Shown: positions 52,865 through 63,760, counted from the first letter of the stretch. The stretch is 64,000 nt of DNA from Alkalibacterium putridalgicola (GCF_900109825.1 NZ_FOBL01000005.1:29419-93418), one strand, 5' to 3'. The notes: generated from the sequence alone by a model not told the origin. Program-made: numbers and translations.

Positions 52865-53392
52865 TTGATTAACAATGTCGTACTAGTTGGAAGATTGACT
52901 AGAGATGCTGAACTTCGTTATACGGGTAGCGGGACAGCCGTTGCTTCATTTACCGTAGCTGTGGAACGTCAATTCAAGAACGCACAAGGTGAGAGAGAAA
53001 CTGACTTTATCAACTGTGTGGCTTGGAGAAAAACAGCTGAGATCATTTCTAACTTTACCCGCAAGGGATCGTTAGTCGGAGTGACTGGTCATATTCAAAC
53101 GCGAAACTATACCAATAACGAAGGTAGAAAAGTTTATATTACAGAAGTAGTCTGTGAAAACTTCCAGATGCTTGAACCGAAGTCGGTCACTGAAAAACGT
53201 GCGCAGAATGATGGGTCAAGTTCTAACTCCGGATTTTCAAATAACAACTACTCCAATAATTCAAATTATTCGCAGAATAACAATCAAGCTCCCAAAAACA
53301 ACAGTAAAAGCAATTACGCAAATTTCGATGAGGATCCATTTGATTCAAACAATGATTCGATCGATATTTCCGATGACGATTTACCATTTTGA
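52865..53392 (+). CDS. ssb: Single-stranded DNA-binding protein (host)
   Basis: 175 residues from a TTG start at 52865, nine bases after AAAGGAG; no ATG in frame fits. OB fold 1-105 ([19 protein letters not shown]), Asn/Ser-rich linker and the intact acidic tip DISDDDLPF. Coats single-stranded DNA at forks and recruits repair proteins. The prophage SSB at 4967-5401 is a close relative lacking this tip. Confidence 0.96.
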   Translation: MINNVVLVGRLTRDAELRYTGSGTAVASFTVAVERQFKNAQGERETDFINCVAWRKTAEIISNFTRKGSLVGVTGHIQTRNYTNNEGRKVYITEVVCENFQMLEPKSVTEKRAQNDGSSSNSGFSNNNYSNNSNYSQNNNQAPKNNSKSNYANFDEDPFDSNNDSIDISDDDLPF

Positions 53393-53418
53393 TTCAAGAA
53401 TAAAAGGAGGATTATAAC

Positions 53419-53652
53419 ATGGCTGGACGTAGAGGCGGAAGAAAGCGCCGTAAAGTTGACTTCTTTGCAGCTAATCATATTGAATATATTGATTACAAAG
53501 ATGTCGATTTATTGAAACGTTTCATTTCAGACAGAGGTAAGATTTTACCACGTCGTGTAACTGGAACTTACGCTAAAAACCAACGTAAATTAACGAAAGC
53601 AATCAAACGTGCTCGTATCATGGGCTTGTTGCCATTCGTTACTGAAGAATAA
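53419..53652 (+). CDS. rpsR: Ribosomal protein S18
   Basis: 77 residues: basic N-terminus and [26 protein letters not shown], typical of S18. Site AAAGGAGG. Last gene of the rpsF operon. Confidence 0.97.
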   Translation: MAGRRGGRKRRKVDFFAANHIEYIDYKDVDLLKRFISDRGKILPRRVTGTYAKNQRKLTKAIKRARIMGLLPFVTEE

Positions 53653-53661
53653 ACAATTTAT

Positions 53662-53698
53662 AGAAGCTGTGACAGATTAATCTGTTACAGCTTCTTTT
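53662..53698 (+). terminator. Intrinsic terminator of rpsR
   Basis: Long stem AGAAGCTGT-ACAGAT with its partner and T run. Confidence 0.9.
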
Positions 53699-53707
53699 GA
53701 TTTTAAA

Positions 53708-53723
53708 TGTTTCACGTGAAACA
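53708..53723. promoter_or_regulatory. parS: parS site 2
   Basis: TGTTTCACGTGAAACA, perfect, within a longer AT palindrome, between the rpsR terminator and gdpP. Confidence 0.97.
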
Positions 53724-53814
53724 TTTAAATACTGACATCTAGTATAGAAGTAACCTTATAAACGTGTTAAAATATAAGGAAATAGTTATAATGACGATGT
53801 TAAGAGGAGAAAAT

Positions 53815-55812
53815 ATGAATAATAAGTCGCAGGAAGAAAATCTTCCTAAATTACTGAATCACCCGTATTTAAAGCGTATGCTTCTATTTGCGGTAGCTGT
53901 TCAGTTCACGATGACGGTTTTGAGTTTTTTTGCATATATCTGGCTCGGGGCATTGATGTTAGTGTTATTCCTGATCACTCTTGTAATCATATGGCGATTC
54001 AGCAATGAATACAACGAGGAGCTGAATAACTATATACTTAATTTGTCTTATCGTATTAAACGTGGACAACAGGAAGCTTTGATCAAAATGCCGATGGGAA
54101 TCATTCTACTCAATGAGGAAAACCAGATCGAATGGATCAATCCTTACATGCAGTTGCAGCTTCCCAGTGACCAGCAGCTGTTAGGTGAACCGATCAGAGA
54201 AGTGAACAAAGACTTGTCGGACTATTTTGACAATGATAAAAGAGAAGACTTTAATTTAGTGGAGTGGAACGAGAAGATTTATAAAGTTTCTCTTCAAAAA
54301 GACATCAACGCACTGTATCTGCTGGATATCACTGAATACGCGTCGATCACTGAAGAATATGAAAAAACACGTCCCGTAGTTGGCTGGCTGTTTCTAGATA
54401 ACTACGATGAGATCACTCAAGGTCTTGATGACAGAGGGGTCTCCGGTTTTGACAGCCTGCTGACCACTTATTTTTCCAACTGGGGCAAGCAGCACGGGAT
54501 ATTCTATAAACGGATATCTGATGACCGCTACTTCCTGCTGTTAGACAGAGAAGAACTGGAACGACTGGAAAATGATAAATTCAATATCATCGACAGCATC
54601 AGAGACCGGACGTCCAAGCGTAACCTGCCGCTGACGATCAGTATCGGTTTGTCTTATGGTGATGCATCCTTTGACAAACTGGCAGATCTTGCTCAAAACA
54701 ATCTGGACTTAGCTTTGGGACGCGGGGGAGATCAGGCCATCGTTAAAGCGATCGACGAAGAGCCGCGCTATTACGGCGGAAAGACGAATCCGATGGAAAA
54801 ACGGACTCGGGTCCGCTCGCGTATGATCAGTCAGGCTATGCAGAAACTGATGAATGACAGCGATACGATATACGTCATGGGACACAAAAATCCTGACATG
54901 GATTCTGTCGGCTCTTCTCTTGGGATCGCACGGATAGCCATGATGCTCAAAAAAGAGGTACATGTCGTCATAGATGAAGACGATGTCAACAAGGATGTAG
55001 CCAAACTCCTTCAGGAAATCAAAAAGCATAAACAGGTGAACAGCAATCTCATTTCTTCAGCAGAAGCGGAGCGGATGATCAATGCCAATGATCTGGTCAT
55101 ATTAGTGGATCATCATAAACCTGTACTTTCTATCGCACCTAACCTGCTGAGAAAAACCAAGCGCAATATGGTCATCGATCATCACCGGCGTGGAGAAGAA
55201 TTCACAGAGAATCCTCTGCTGGTTTACATTGAACCTTATGCATCTTCAACAGCTGAACTGATCACTGAACTGTTTGAATATGTATCGACCGATGGTGAAC
55301 CGATCAATCGTATTGAAGCAACAGCGATGCTTGGCGGGATCGTCGTAGATACGAACAACTTCAGTTTGAGAACGGGATCGCGTACCTTTGATGCAGCCAG
55401 TTATCTCCAATCTGTGGGGGCCAATTCCACTATGATCCAGCGACTGCTGAAAGAAGACCCTGAAAGTTATCTAAGGCGCAGCCGGTTGATCGAAACACTT
55501 GACTATGTTATCGATGGTGTCGCGATCGCTTATGGGGCAGATGATGAAATCTATCCCTCTGTGACGGCCGCTCAGACAGCTGACACCATGTTAAGCATGT
55601 CAGGTGTTGAAGCCGCATTCGTCATTACAAGGCGGTCAGAAGAAACAGTGGGTATAAGCGCACGGAGCTTGGGTAAAATCAACGTTCAGGCCATTATGGA
55701 AAAAATGGGCGGCGGAGGTCATTTATCCAATGCCGCAACACAGATCGACGGTCAGAGCATCTCTGAAATAATAGAAGAATTAAAAGAAGTTATACATTCT
55801 CAATTAGACTAA
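53815..55812 (+). CDS. gdpP: Cyclic-di-AMP phosphodiesterase GdpP
   Basis: 665 residues from ATG at 53815 (AAGAGGAG). Two membrane helices (about 20-65), PAS domain, degenerate GGDEF domain, then DHH ([13 protein letters not shown] near 357, DHHRRGEEF near 455) and DHHA1 ([10 protein letters not shown] near 630). Breaks down c-di-AMP, which controls potassium transport and osmotic balance; KtrA at 60002-60670 in this window is a known class of c-di-AMP target. Confidence 0.95.
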   Translation: MNNKSQEENLPKLLNHPYLKRMLLFAVAVQFTMTVLSFFAYIWLGALMLVLFLITLVIIWRFSNEYNEELNNYILNLSYRIKRGQQEALIKMPMGIILLNEENQIEWINPYMQLQLPSDQQLLGEPIREVNKDLSDYFDNDKREDFNLVEWNEKIYKVSLQKDINALYLLDITEYASITEEYEKTRPVVGWLFLDNYDEITQGLDDRGVSGFDSLLTTYFSNWGKQHGIFYKRISDDRYFLLLDREELERLENDKFNIIDSIRDRTSKRNLPLTISIGLSYGDASFDKLADLAQNNLDLALGRGGDQAIVKAIDEEPRYYGGKTNPMEKRTRVRSRMISQAMQKLMNDSDTIYVMGHKNPDMDSVGSSLGIARIAMMLKKEVHVVIDEDDVNKDVAKLLQEIKKHKQVNSNLISSAEAERMINANDLVILVDHHKPVLSIAPNLLRKTKRNMVIDHHRRGEEFTENPLLVYIEPYASSTAELITELFEYVSTDGEPINRIEATAMLGGIVVDTNNFSLRTGSRTFDAASYLQSVGANSTMIQRLLKEDPESYLRRSRLIETLDYVIDGVAIAYGADDEIYPSVTAAQTADTMLSMSGVEAAFVITRRSEETVGISARSLGKINVQAIMEKMGGGGHLSNAATQIDGQSISEIIEELKEVIHSQLD

Positions 55813-55834
55813 AAAAAGAGAGGGAGTTAAAACT

Positions 55835-56287
55835 ATGGAAGTTATTCTATTAAAAGACGTAAAAGGAACAGGGAAAAAAGGAGAAGTCAAAAACGTCTCT
55901 GACGGTTATGCCAGAAACTTTTTGATTAAAAAAGGATTTGCTGCAGAAGCCACTTCATCAGCTAAGAAAGAGCTGACGATGAAGAAAAAAGCCCAGAAGA
56001 GAGAAGAACAGGAAATTCTGGAAGAAGCTAAAAAGGAAAAAGAGATCCTTGAAGAGAACCCGATCGAAATCTATGAAAAGGCAGCAGAAGACGGGCGTCT
56101 GTTCGGGTCTGTCACCACTAAGCAGATCGCAAAAGCGATCGAGAAACAGCTGAGCGTAAAAGTGGATAAAAGAAAGATCAATCAGTCAGTTCCGATGCGT
56201 TCTTTAGGCAGCCAGAAAATGGATGTCAAACTGCACAAAGATGTGACAGCAGAAATAACGGTTAGAGTCCTAGCCAAAGACGAATAG
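55835..56287 (+). CDS. rplI: Ribosomal protein L9
   Basis: 150 residues: [29 protein letters not shown] at the start, a Lys-rich central helix, [16 protein letters not shown]. Follows gdpP after 22 bases. Confidence 0.97.
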   Translation: MEVILLKDVKGTGKKGEVKNVSDGYARNFLIKKGFAAEATSSAKKELTMKKKAQKREEQEILEEAKKEKEILEENPIEIYEKAAEDGRLFGSVTTKQIAKAIEKQLSVKVDKRKINQSVPMRSLGSQKMDVKLHKDVTAEITVRVLAKDE

Positions 56288-56313
56288 ACGAACAAATACT
56301 ACAGAATTACGTG

Positions 56314-56360
56314 AGCTAGCATGTTTCAGGTATCCATTCCTTAGACCATGCTAGCTTTTG
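56314..56360 (+). terminator. Intrinsic terminator of rplI
   Basis: Ten-base stem AGCTAGCATG/CATGCTAGCT with long loop and T run. Confidence 0.85.
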
Positions 56361-56367
56361 TCTGGAT

Positions 56368-56383
56368 TGTTTCACGTGAAACA
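56368..56383. promoter_or_regulatory. parS: parS site 3
   Basis: TGTTTCACGTGAAACA, perfect, in the rplI-dnaB gap. Confidence 0.97.
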
Positions 56384-56479
56384 ATCAGTATTAAACGTAT
56401 GTTCCCTTATATACTTTTATTTTGAGATAGGGTACAATAGAGAAACAGCGAAAGACACGAAAGGAAGTTAGACATCGAG

Positions 56480-57847
56480 ATGGACGTTATAGGTGATCGC
56501 TTACCTCCACAGAATATAGAAGCCGAACAATCTGTCTTGGGGTCAATCTTACTTGATCCTGAAGCTATTATTCCGGCTATGGAGTATGTGGAAGCTAATG
56601 ATTTTTATCGTCGTGCGCATCAGCTTATTTTTCAATCCATGATTGAATTGAACGAAAAGAATGAAGCCATTGACGTCATTACAATTGCAAATAATTTAGA
56701 ATCGAAGGATCAGCTAGAAGATGTTGGCGGGACCCCTTATCTGGCAGAACTGGCTACGACGGTGCCTACAGCGGCAAACGTCGAGCATTATGCTAAAATC
56801 GTGGAAGAACGCGCCATACTGAGGAACCTGATCCAGACAGCCACAGAAATAGCTTCTCAGGGCTATCAGGAAACAGACAATATCCCCAATCTGCTTGATG
56901 AAGCAGAAAGAAGGATCCTGGAAGTTTCCGAGAAGAAAAGCAGGAGCGGCTTCGTTGACATAGAAACTGTCTTGAGAAATACGATCAACAACATCGATGA
57001 TCTCTTTCAGAATGACGATGACATTACCGGTGTTTCGACGGGATATAAAATGCTCGATCAGATGACAGCCGGTCTCCATGAGGACGAACTGATCATCCTG
57101 GCCGCTCGTCCGGGTGTGGGTAAAACGGCCTTTGCCTTGAATGTGGCCCAGAATATCGGAACAAAGACGGATGAGAATGTTGCTATATTCAGTCTTGAAA
57201 TGGGTGCGGAGCAGCTGGTCAACCGTATGCTCTGTGCAGAAGGAACCATCAACGCCACGCATTTGCGTACGGGTCAGCTGACTGAAGAGGAATTCACGAA
57301 ACTGTTCGTGGCTATGGGCAGTTTGTCTAAAGCGAATATTTATATCGATGATACGCCGGGGATCAGAACGGCCGAGATCCGTGCCAAATGCCGTAAACTC
57401 AAGCAGGAGAAAGGGAGTATTGGTCTGATCGTGATCGACTATCTCCAGCTGATCGAAGGAACGGGTCGGGAAAGTCGTCAGCAGGAAGTTTCTGAAATAT
57501 CCAGACAACTCAAAAAGTTAGCCAAAGAACTGTCTGTCCCTGTTGTTGCGTTGTCTCAGCTCTCGCGTAGTGTGGAGCAGAGACAGGATAAGCGTCCGAT
57601 CCTCAGTGATTTGAGAGAATCCGGATCGATCGAGCAGGATGCCGATATCGTAGCCTTTTTATATAGAGAAGACTACTACCGCAGTGAAGATGGCGAAGAA
57701 GATGAGTCGGCAGATGAGAACGTCGTCGAAGTCATCCTGGAGAAGAACCGTTCAGGCGCACGAGGAACAGTTAAACTGCTGTTCATCAAGGAGTACAATA
57801 AGTTTTCTTCCTTGTCTTACTATCCTGAAAGTGACATACCGGGTTAA
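56480..57847 (+). CDS. dnaB: Replicative DNA helicase
   Basis: 455-residue hexameric helicase (DnaC in Bacillus naming). N-terminal domain DRLPPQNIEAEQSVLGSIL, RecA-like domain with ARPGVGKTAFALN near 207 and LIVIDYLQLI near 315, and ALSQLSRSVEQR. Moves on the lagging strand 5' to 3'. Confidence 0.96.
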   Translation: MDVIGDRLPPQNIEAEQSVLGSILLDPEAIIPAMEYVEANDFYRRAHQLIFQSMIELNEKNEAIDVITIANNLESKDQLEDVGGTPYLAELATTVPTAANVEHYAKIVEERAILRNLIQTATEIASQGYQETDNIPNLLDEAERRILEVSEKKSRSGFVDIETVLRNTINNIDDLFQNDDDITGVSTGYKMLDQMTAGLHEDELIILAARPGVGKTAFALNVAQNIGTKTDENVAIFSLEMGAEQLVNRMLCAEGTINATHLRTGQLTEEEFTKLFVAMGSLSKANIYIDDTPGIRTAEIRAKCRKLKQEKGSIGLIVIDYLQLIEGTGRESRQQEVSEISRQLKKLAKELSVPVVALSQLSRSVEQRQDKRPILSDLRESGSIEQDADIVAFLYREDYYRSEDGEEDESADENVVEVILEKNRSGARGTVKLLFIKEYNKFSSLSYYPESDIPG

Positions 57848-57857
57848 ACAGTTAGAG

Positions 57858-57913
57858 CGATATCTTTTGTATCCGCCTGTAAAAAGGGTGGGACAAAAGA
57901 TATCGTTTTTTTT
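57858..57913 (+). terminator. Intrinsic terminator of dnaB
   Basis: 13-base stem CGATATCTTTTGT/ACAAAAGATATCG, 22-base loop and eight Ts. Confidence 0.9.
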
Positions 57914-57991
57914 GTGCTGGCATATCTTTTCTTCTCCATGCGAATAATTGGTATAATAAGACTACTTTATAAGCAAAAGGAGTGAGGAGTA

Positions 57992-58462
57992 TTGAATGAG
58001 TCAGCAGACGGCGGGGTCGATTACTACATTGATCCATCAAAAACCTTTCAGTCAGGGAAGAAAACTGAAATCTTCAAGGAAATACTCGATGATGTAAAAA
58101 GTCATTCAGCGTTCGACTTTGAAAGAGAAGAAGTGCTGCAGGAAATCAAAAAACGTGAGGCTCTCAGTACAACCGGATTCGGGAATGGCTTTGCTATCCC
58201 TCATGGAAAGTCCAGCCAGATACATACACCGATCGTGGTACTGATGAAAACAGATCAGAAGCTGGAGTGGGAAGCGCTGGACGGCCAACCTGTTTCGATC
58301 ATCTTTCTGCTCATTGTACCAAAGGAAAAAGGGGAAGCGATCCATTTAAAACTATTGTCCAGACTGTCCTATCATTTAATGGATAAGAAAATTCAGGAAG
58401 CATTCAAAAATGCTGAAACGAAAGAGGATTGTGAAGCACTGTTGAATCAGCTCTTAGTATAG
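57992..58462 (+). CDS. PTS fructose-family EIIA
   Basis: 156 residues from a TTG start at 57992 (GAGGAG near; no in-frame ATG). Mannitol/fructose-type EIIA with active-site His71 (GFAIPHGKS) . Phosphorylated by HPr and passes the phosphate to the separate EIIB encoded next. An extended -10 TATAAT lies at about 57952. Confidence 0.9.
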   Translation: MNESADGGVDYYIDPSKTFQSGKKTEIFKEILDDVKSHSAFDFEREEVLQEIKKREALSTTGFGNGFAIPHGKSSQIHTPIVVLMKTDQKLEWEALDGQPVSIIFLLIVPKEKGEAIHLKLLSRLSYHLMDKKIQEAFKNAETKEDCEALLNQLLV

Positions 58463-58477
58463 GAAGGTGGGAAAATA

Positions 58478-58792
58478 ATGAAGATCGTAGCAGTGACAGC
58501 CTGTGCCACAGGTGTTGCCCATACATTTATGGCTAAACGTGCCATCGAAGATGCCGCTAAAGAACGCGGACATAAAGTGAAAGTGGAAACCCAGGGAGCC
58601 ACAGGGATAGAGGACGAACTGACAAAAAAAGACCTGCAGGAGGCGGACATCCTTATCATTGCTTCAGACGTGAAATTAGCACGGACTGAGCGCTTTGAAG
58701 GGATCAAGAAGGTCAACATACCCGTCGCCGCTGCAATCAAGAATGCGGGGAGTTTAATAAAGAAAATAGAAGAAAAATTAAAGGAAGAGTGA
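58478..58792 (+). CDS. PTS fructose-family EIIB
   Basis: 104 residues; phospho-Cys9 in TACATGVAHTFMA, the FruA-type EIIB loop. Stand-alone subunit. Together with EIIA and EIIC it forms a three-protein transporter; substrate among fructose or related ketose/mannosyl sugars cannot be told, and there is no kinase or hydrolase gene nearby to help. Confidence 0.92.
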   Translation: MKIVAVTACATGVAHTFMAKRAIEDAAKERGHKVKVETQGATGIEDELTKKDLQEADILIIASDVKLARTERFEGIKKVNIPVAAAIKNAGSLIKKIEEKLKEE

Positions 58793-58802
58793 GGGAAAAC
58801 AC

Positions 58803-59867
58803 ATGAAAAAATTTCAGCAAGCACTGATGACGGGCGTCTCTTATATGCTGCCGCTCATTGTCTTTTCAGGTATGACGATCGCTGTAACAGGTATGATTGC
58901 TCAATCCGCAAGCAGTGAAATACAGGCTGTGACGCTTTTAAATGGATTCGCCTGGACCATGATGAATATTATACCGGCTATCTTTGCCGCTTATATGGCG
59001 TATGCGATCGGAGATAAAGCCGCGCTCATTCCCGGGTTCATCGGCGGGTATATTGCAGCCCATCCGCTTGTTGAAGGCACTTCAGCCAGTGGTTTCTTGG
59101 GGGCTATATTAGCAGGATTCCTCGCCGGATACGTTGTACTGGCCTTGAGAAAACTGCCGATGCCAGAGTTTTTACAGTCGATTCATAAAACGCTGTTTAT
59201 TCCTGTACTGACAGGCTGGCTGTTGTACTTTGTGATGGCCTATCCCGTAGCTATTATCGTTGGGACATTGAATGATGTTATCATAAATAATCTTATTACC
59301 TTATCCCAAGCGCCGCAGTATGCGTTCCTGCTCGGTGCCATCCTAAGCGCGATGTGTGCCTTTGATATGGGAGGACCCCTCAATAAAATCGCCATCACCT
59401 TCGTCTTTGCAGTCTGGAATAATCCAAGCGGCATAGGATTCATTGTCAATGCGGCAGTCTTCCCCGGCATCATGGTCCCTGCATTATCAGTCGGTATTGC
59501 GGCCTTGCTGGCTAAAGAAAAATACACTGAAGATGAAATCAAAATGGCGCCAGCTTCTATTCTGTCCGGTCTGGTCGGTATTACGGAAGCAACCTTGCCC
59601 TATGCCTTCCGTGATCCGATCCGTGTCATTGGCTCGAATATGCTGGGAGCAGCAGTAGGCGGTGCGTTGATGATGGGAATGGGTATTTCAACATCCGGTG
59701 TGTCAGGCGTGTTCGGCTTACCGATGGCCAGCAATATTGTATTATTCGTGTTAGCTATACTTGTAGGCACTGCGATTTCTGTGGGAGCTCAGATCGCCTG
59801 GAAGAAACCGGCCACAGATACGCTGTCTTCTGAAGAAGACGATCTGGAATTTGAAATCACGATGTAA
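58803..59867 (+). CDS. PTS fructose-family EIIC
   Basis: 354-residue membrane channel subunit with about eight to ten helices; FDMGGPLNKIAITF and GITEATLPYAF are motifs of the fructose-specific EIIC family. Acidic C-terminus. Ten bases after EIIB, last gene of the operon. Confidence 0.92.
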   Translation: MKKFQQALMTGVSYMLPLIVFSGMTIAVTGMIAQSASSEIQAVTLLNGFAWTMMNIIPAIFAAYMAYAIGDKAALIPGFIGGYIAAHPLVEGTSASGFLGAILAGFLAGYVVLALRKLPMPEFLQSIHKTLFIPVLTGWLLYFVMAYPVAIIVGTLNDVIINNLITLSQAPQYAFLLGAILSAMCAFDMGGPLNKIAITFVFAVWNNPSGIGFIVNAAVFPGIMVPALSVGIAALLAKEKYTEDEIKMAPASILSGLVGITEATLPYAFRDPIRVIGSNMLGAAVGGALMMGMGISTSGVSGVFGLPMASNIVLFVLAILVGTAISVGAQIAWKKPATDTLSSEEDDLEFEITM

Positions 59868-59930
59868 GTAGGTTAAACAAACACAGTAAGCCGGGCAAAA
59901 GACTTTTGAAATTTTATAAATTATGTAAAT

Positions 59931-59981
59931 AAAAACACCGTCACATCAAGGAGTGGATTTCCTCGATGTGACGGTGTTTTC
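59931..59981. terminator. Bidirectional terminator between EIIC and ktrA
   Basis: 16-base stem AAACACCGTCACATC with its complement, T runs on both sides; convergent genes. Confidence 0.9.
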
Positions 59982-60001
59982 TTCTTTATCACGATTTCTA
60001 T

Positions 60002-60670
60002 TTACTTCAGCTGATTTGTGTAATCCAGGTGTTCAAATGTTTCCGGCTTGCCGATCGCAACGATGAAACTGCCCGGTTTGATCTTTTCTTCAGGGTGGAC
60101 ATTAATAACTAGTTTCCCATTGGGTTCAGACTTCATGCCGATAACATTGATTTTATACTTTTTACGCAGATCCATTTCTTTCAAGCTGCGTCCGATCCAG
60201 CGATCAGGGGCAGTAAATTCGATAATGGAATTTTCTTCATCAAGGGTAATGACATCGAGGATATTATTACGCATGATGTTACGAGCCACTTTATCGCCCA
60301 TTTCTTTTTCTGGACGAATGATTTCATCCGCGCCCATTTCCTGCATGATTTCCATATGCGTACGGTTCTTCGCTTTGGCCACGATCCGTTTGATACCCAG
60401 TTTCTTACAGTTCATGATCGCCAGAACGCTTGATTCCAGGTTTGAGCCTGTACCAATGACAGCCACATCGCAATTCGAGAAACCGATGCTTCTTAAAAGT
60501 TCGATATCTGTGAAATTACCCTGAACAGCTTGTATAACATACTCTTCGACACGATTGACATCGACAAGGTTTTTATCTACTGCGATCACGTCGTAATGCT
60601 GCTCTCCCAGTTCTTTAGCAATGGTCGATCCAAACACACCCAACCCTAATACTCCAACTGTTTTAACCAA
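60002..60670 (-). CDS. ktrA: Potassium uptake regulatory subunit KtrA
   Basis: 222 residues from the TTG at 60670 (nine bases after AGGAG). RCK_N domain with GLGVFGSTIA near 9-18 and AVDKN, binding ATP/NAD; RCK_C from about 140, the domain that in other Firmicutes binds c-di-AMP. Forms an octameric ring on KtrB and gates it. Four bases downstream of ktrB; same operon. Confidence 0.92.
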   Translation of the reverse strand: MVKTVGVLGLGVFGSTIAKELGEQHYDVIAVDKNLVDVNRVEEYVIQAVQGNFTDIELLRSIGFSNCDVAVIGTGSNLESSVLAIMNCKKLGIKRIVAKAKNRTHMEIMQEMGADEIIRPEKEMGDKVARNIMRNNILDVITLDEENSIIEFTAPDRWIGRSLKEMDLRKKYKINVIGMKSEPNGKLVINVHPEEKIKPGSFIVAIGKPETFEHLDYTNQLK

Positions 60671-60682
60671 AATTAACAACTC

Positions 60683-62071
60683 CTAACCAATTAATATGCT
60701 GCCTGTAGCGTACTTGATATCTCGTTTTCTTCTATCTCTATTGCCTAAAGCAGTAAAGATGGTGATCGGTCCGATTCTCCCGATAAACATACAGAACATA
60801 ATGACAGTCTGACTGTATCTGGAAAGTGTTGCTGTTAAATTGGCCGATAAGCCGACGGTACCAAAAGCCGAGACGGTTTCAAAAAACAGATACTGCAGTG
60901 GGATATCTTCATCGAATATCGTCATGAAGGATAAAGCAATAAAGTTAAGTAAAATAAACATGACGACGATGACCAGTGCCCGCTTGATGATATCCATTTC
61001 CAGTGTTCTGTTTTTATAGTTGATATGTGTAAATCCTTTTATTTCTGTGACAATGAGCTTGACAACTAATGCAACCGTGGAGGTTTTTGCACCGCCGGCT
61101 GTTCCGCCGGGAGATCCACCAATGAACATAAAGACAGTAAAGGCCACAAGAGTAAACATGTGGAATTCAGCAAAATTCAAGGTGCTGAAACCAGCTGTCC
61201 TCAATGTCACTGCCTGAAAGAAAATAGCCTGTATTTTTGCGGAAAAGCTTAATCCGCCTAAGGATTCGGGATTATTCCATTCTGCTAGAGTAAAAATAAT
61301 CATAGCAGCAAGGATCAGCATCAAGGACCACTTGATGACTAAACGCGAATGCAGGGTCAAACGACGATAGGTCCCTTTAAAATCCAGCCAGCTTCTTGCT
61401 GCTCTAAATTGTTTGAAATGGTTGGCGACATCGAACCAGACGGAGAAGCCGATACCTCCAAGAATAATTAAAACAGGGACAACGATGTTAACGACGGGCA
61501 TAGCGACGAAGTTTTGGAGACTTATCGTGCCCAGGTTATCAAATCCGGCATTATTGAAGGCAGAAATCGACAGGAAGATGGAATTGAATATGCCGGCACC
61601 CCATCCAAAAAGAGGGATGAACTTGAACGCGAATATAAACGCGCCAAGGGCTTCAAAAATCGTCGTGTATTTGACGACGTTAAGTAAGAAATGCCGGAAC
61701 CCTTTCATATCGTTCCGGTTCAAAGCCTGCTGTAAGGTGATTTCTTCTTTCATACTTACTTGCCGGCCAAACTGCATAATAATAGCTGAAACGATCGTGA
61801 TCAGACCTAAACCGCCAAGCTTGATCAGGACAAGTGTAACGATCTGACCGAATAAATTATAAGTCTCAGCAACTGGTACGGTAGATAAGCCAGTTACAGC
61901 AACCATCGAAATGGCGCCAAAGAGATGATCAAAATAAGTGGCTTGAGACGTTTCTAATTGACTGAATGGCATAGCCAGTATCAGAGAACCCGCAAACATA
62001 GCAAAAGCAAAACTGACTATGATCTTAATGGATATGGGCCAATTGGAAAATTGACTCAGGAATTTTTTCAT
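60683..62071 (-). CDS. ktrB: Potassium channel subunit KtrB
   Basis: 462 residues from ATG at 62071 (GAGGAAGGA). SKT-family transporter with four M1-P-M2 repeats; filter regions include VAVTGLSTVPV, ISAFNNAGFDNLG, AVTLRTAGFSTL and ETVSAFGTVGLSANLT. Sodium-dependent potassium uptake for osmotic and pH adaptation. Operon order ktrB-ktrA. Confidence 0.93.
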   Translation of the reverse strand: MKKFLSQFSNWPISIKIIVSFAFAMFAGSLILAMPFSQLETSQATYFDHLFGAISMVAVTGLSTVPVAETYNLFGQIVTLVLIKLGGLGLITIVSAIIMQFGRQVSMKEEITLQQALNRNDMKGFRHFLLNVVKYTTIFEALGAFIFAFKFIPLFGWGAGIFNSIFLSISAFNNAGFDNLGTISLQNFVAMPVVNIVVPVLIILGGIGFSVWFDVANHFKQFRAARSWLDFKGTYRRLTLHSRLVIKWSLMLILAAMIIFTLAEWNNPESLGGLSFSAKIQAIFFQAVTLRTAGFSTLNFAEFHMFTLVAFTVFMFIGGSPGGTAGGAKTSTVALVVKLIVTEIKGFTHINYKNRTLEMDIIKRALVIVVMFILLNFIALSFMTIFDEDIPLQYLFFETVSAFGTVGLSANLTATLSRYSQTVIMFCMFIGRIGPITIFTALGNRDRRKRDIKYATGSILIG

Positions 62072-62298
62072 CAGTAACAATCCTTCCTCATATATACTAC
62101 CCTTTATTGTAACGAAACAAAACAAGAATAGCTAGATTTTACCGTGCTTTATCCATAAATACAAGCATTCTTTATTCCAGTATTTCAGACCTCAGGCAGG
62201 CTGAATGAAAAGGCGTTAAAGTTGTTAATAACAAGTATTCAAGGTAAAATTATGAGGTGCAGTATTTTATGCTGCAGGTCAATGGAGGGAGAAAGAAT

Positions 62299-63753
62299 AT
62301 GAACGGAACAATGATGCAGTACTTTGAATGGGACTTGCCGAATGATGGGAAACATTGGCAGCGGTTGAAAGAGGATGCAGAACACCTGAAAGAGATAGGG
62401 ATCACATCTGTCTGGATTCCTCCGTGCTATAAAGGCGTGGGACAAGAGGACGTCGGTTATGGTGTTTATGACATGTACGATCTAGGAGAGTTCGACCAGA
62501 AAGGCACGGTCCGTACGAAATACGGTACCAAAAAAGAACTGCTGGAAGCAATAGAGGCATTACATAAACAGGGGATCCATGTGTATGCCGATGTCGTACT
62601 GAATCATAAAGGCGGTGCCGACGAAACAGAAACATTTGAAGCCACACCGGTAAATGAAGACAACCGTCATGAGGCGATCGGCGAAACGCGTGAAATCGAA
62701 GCGTGGACGTATTTCAATTTCCCGGGAAGGAATGGAGAGTACTCAGACTTTGAATGGCACTGGTATCATTTTTCGGGCGTTTCTGATGATGAAAAGACCG
62801 GTGACCACGGTATTTTCCGTATCGAAGGAGAAGACAAAGGCTGGGCCCCGGACGAGCATGTGTCGACGGAGTACGGCAACTTTGACTATCTGATGTTTGC
62901 GGATATCGATTACAGCCATCCGGAAGTGATCGAAGAAACCAAGAAATGGATCCACTGGTTTATTGAAGAAACGAATATTGACGGTATACGACTTGATGCC
63001 GTAAAACATATCGACAGTGCCTTCATGAAAGACTTGATCGAAGATGTCAGGGAAACATACGATGACGATTTCTTCTTTGTAGCTGAATACTGGCATCAGC
63101 GCTATAAATTCCTGGAAGATTATCTGGAAGAACATGAGTATGCCCTGTCCATGATGGACGTCCGGTTCCATTATGCGCTGCATGAAGCAAGCAAGCAGCA
63201 TAATGAGTTCGATCTCAGACGTCTGATCGATGGAACGCTCTATAAATCGAATGCAGAACAGGCCGTCACCTTTGTTGAAAATCACGATTCACAACCGGGA
63301 CAGTCTCTGGAATCGTATGTTGAACCCTGGTTCAAACCGCTGGCATATGGCTTCATTCTGTTAAGTTCGTACGGCTATCCGTGTGTGTTCTACAGTGACT
63401 ACTATGGATACAGCGGCGAAATAGAATATGAAGGCTGCCGGAAAGAAATCGATATCCTGCTCCATGCACGCGAAGAGTATGCATATGGCGAGCAGAGCAA
63501 TTATCTGGATCATGATAATTGCATCGGCTTTACCCGGACTGGTGATGATGAGCATCCGGAAGGGTGTGCGGTCATCATGTCTAATGGAGAAGAAGGGTAT
63601 AAAGAAATGTACGTGGGTGACCTCCATGCGGGGGATGTCTACATCGATTTACTGAAGAACCGCGAAGAAGAAATAACGATCGACGATGAAGGGAAAGCAA
63701 CCTTCCTGGTCAATGCAGAATCCCTTTCTGTATGGGTCAGAAAACCGGAATAA
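62299..63753 (+). CDS. Cytoplasmic alpha-amylase (GH13_5)
   Basis: 484 residues from ATG at 62299 (GGAGGGAG). Begins MNGTMMQYFEWDLPNDGKHW without a signal peptide, like the intracellular AmyS-type enzymes. Catalytic Asp233 (GIRLDAVKH), Glu263 (VAEYW) and Asp330 (ENHDSQ); calcium-site DIDYSHPEV. Probably degrades internal maltodextrin or glycogen. Single gene with terminator. Confidence 0.94.
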   Translation: MNGTMMQYFEWDLPNDGKHWQRLKEDAEHLKEIGITSVWIPPCYKGVGQEDVGYGVYDMYDLGEFDQKGTVRTKYGTKKELLEAIEALHKQGIHVYADVVLNHKGGADETETFEATPVNEDNRHEAIGETREIEAWTYFNFPGRNGEYSDFEWHWYHFSGVSDDEKTGDHGIFRIEGEDKGWAPDEHVSTEYGNFDYLMFADIDYSHPEVIEETKKWIHWFIEETNIDGIRLDAVKHIDSAFMKDLIEDVRETYDDDFFFVAEYWHQRYKFLEDYLEEHEYALSMMDVRFHYALHEASKQHNEFDLRRLIDGTLYKSNAEQAVTFVENHDSQPGQSLESYVEPWFKPLAYGFILLSSYGYPCVFYSDYYGYSGEIEYEGCRKEIDILLHAREEYAYGEQSNYLDHDNCIGFTRTGDDEHPEGCAVIMSNGEEGYKEMYVGDLHAGDVYIDLLKNREEEITIDDEGKATFLVNAESLSVWVRKPE

Positions 63754-63760
63754 AGGAGAA

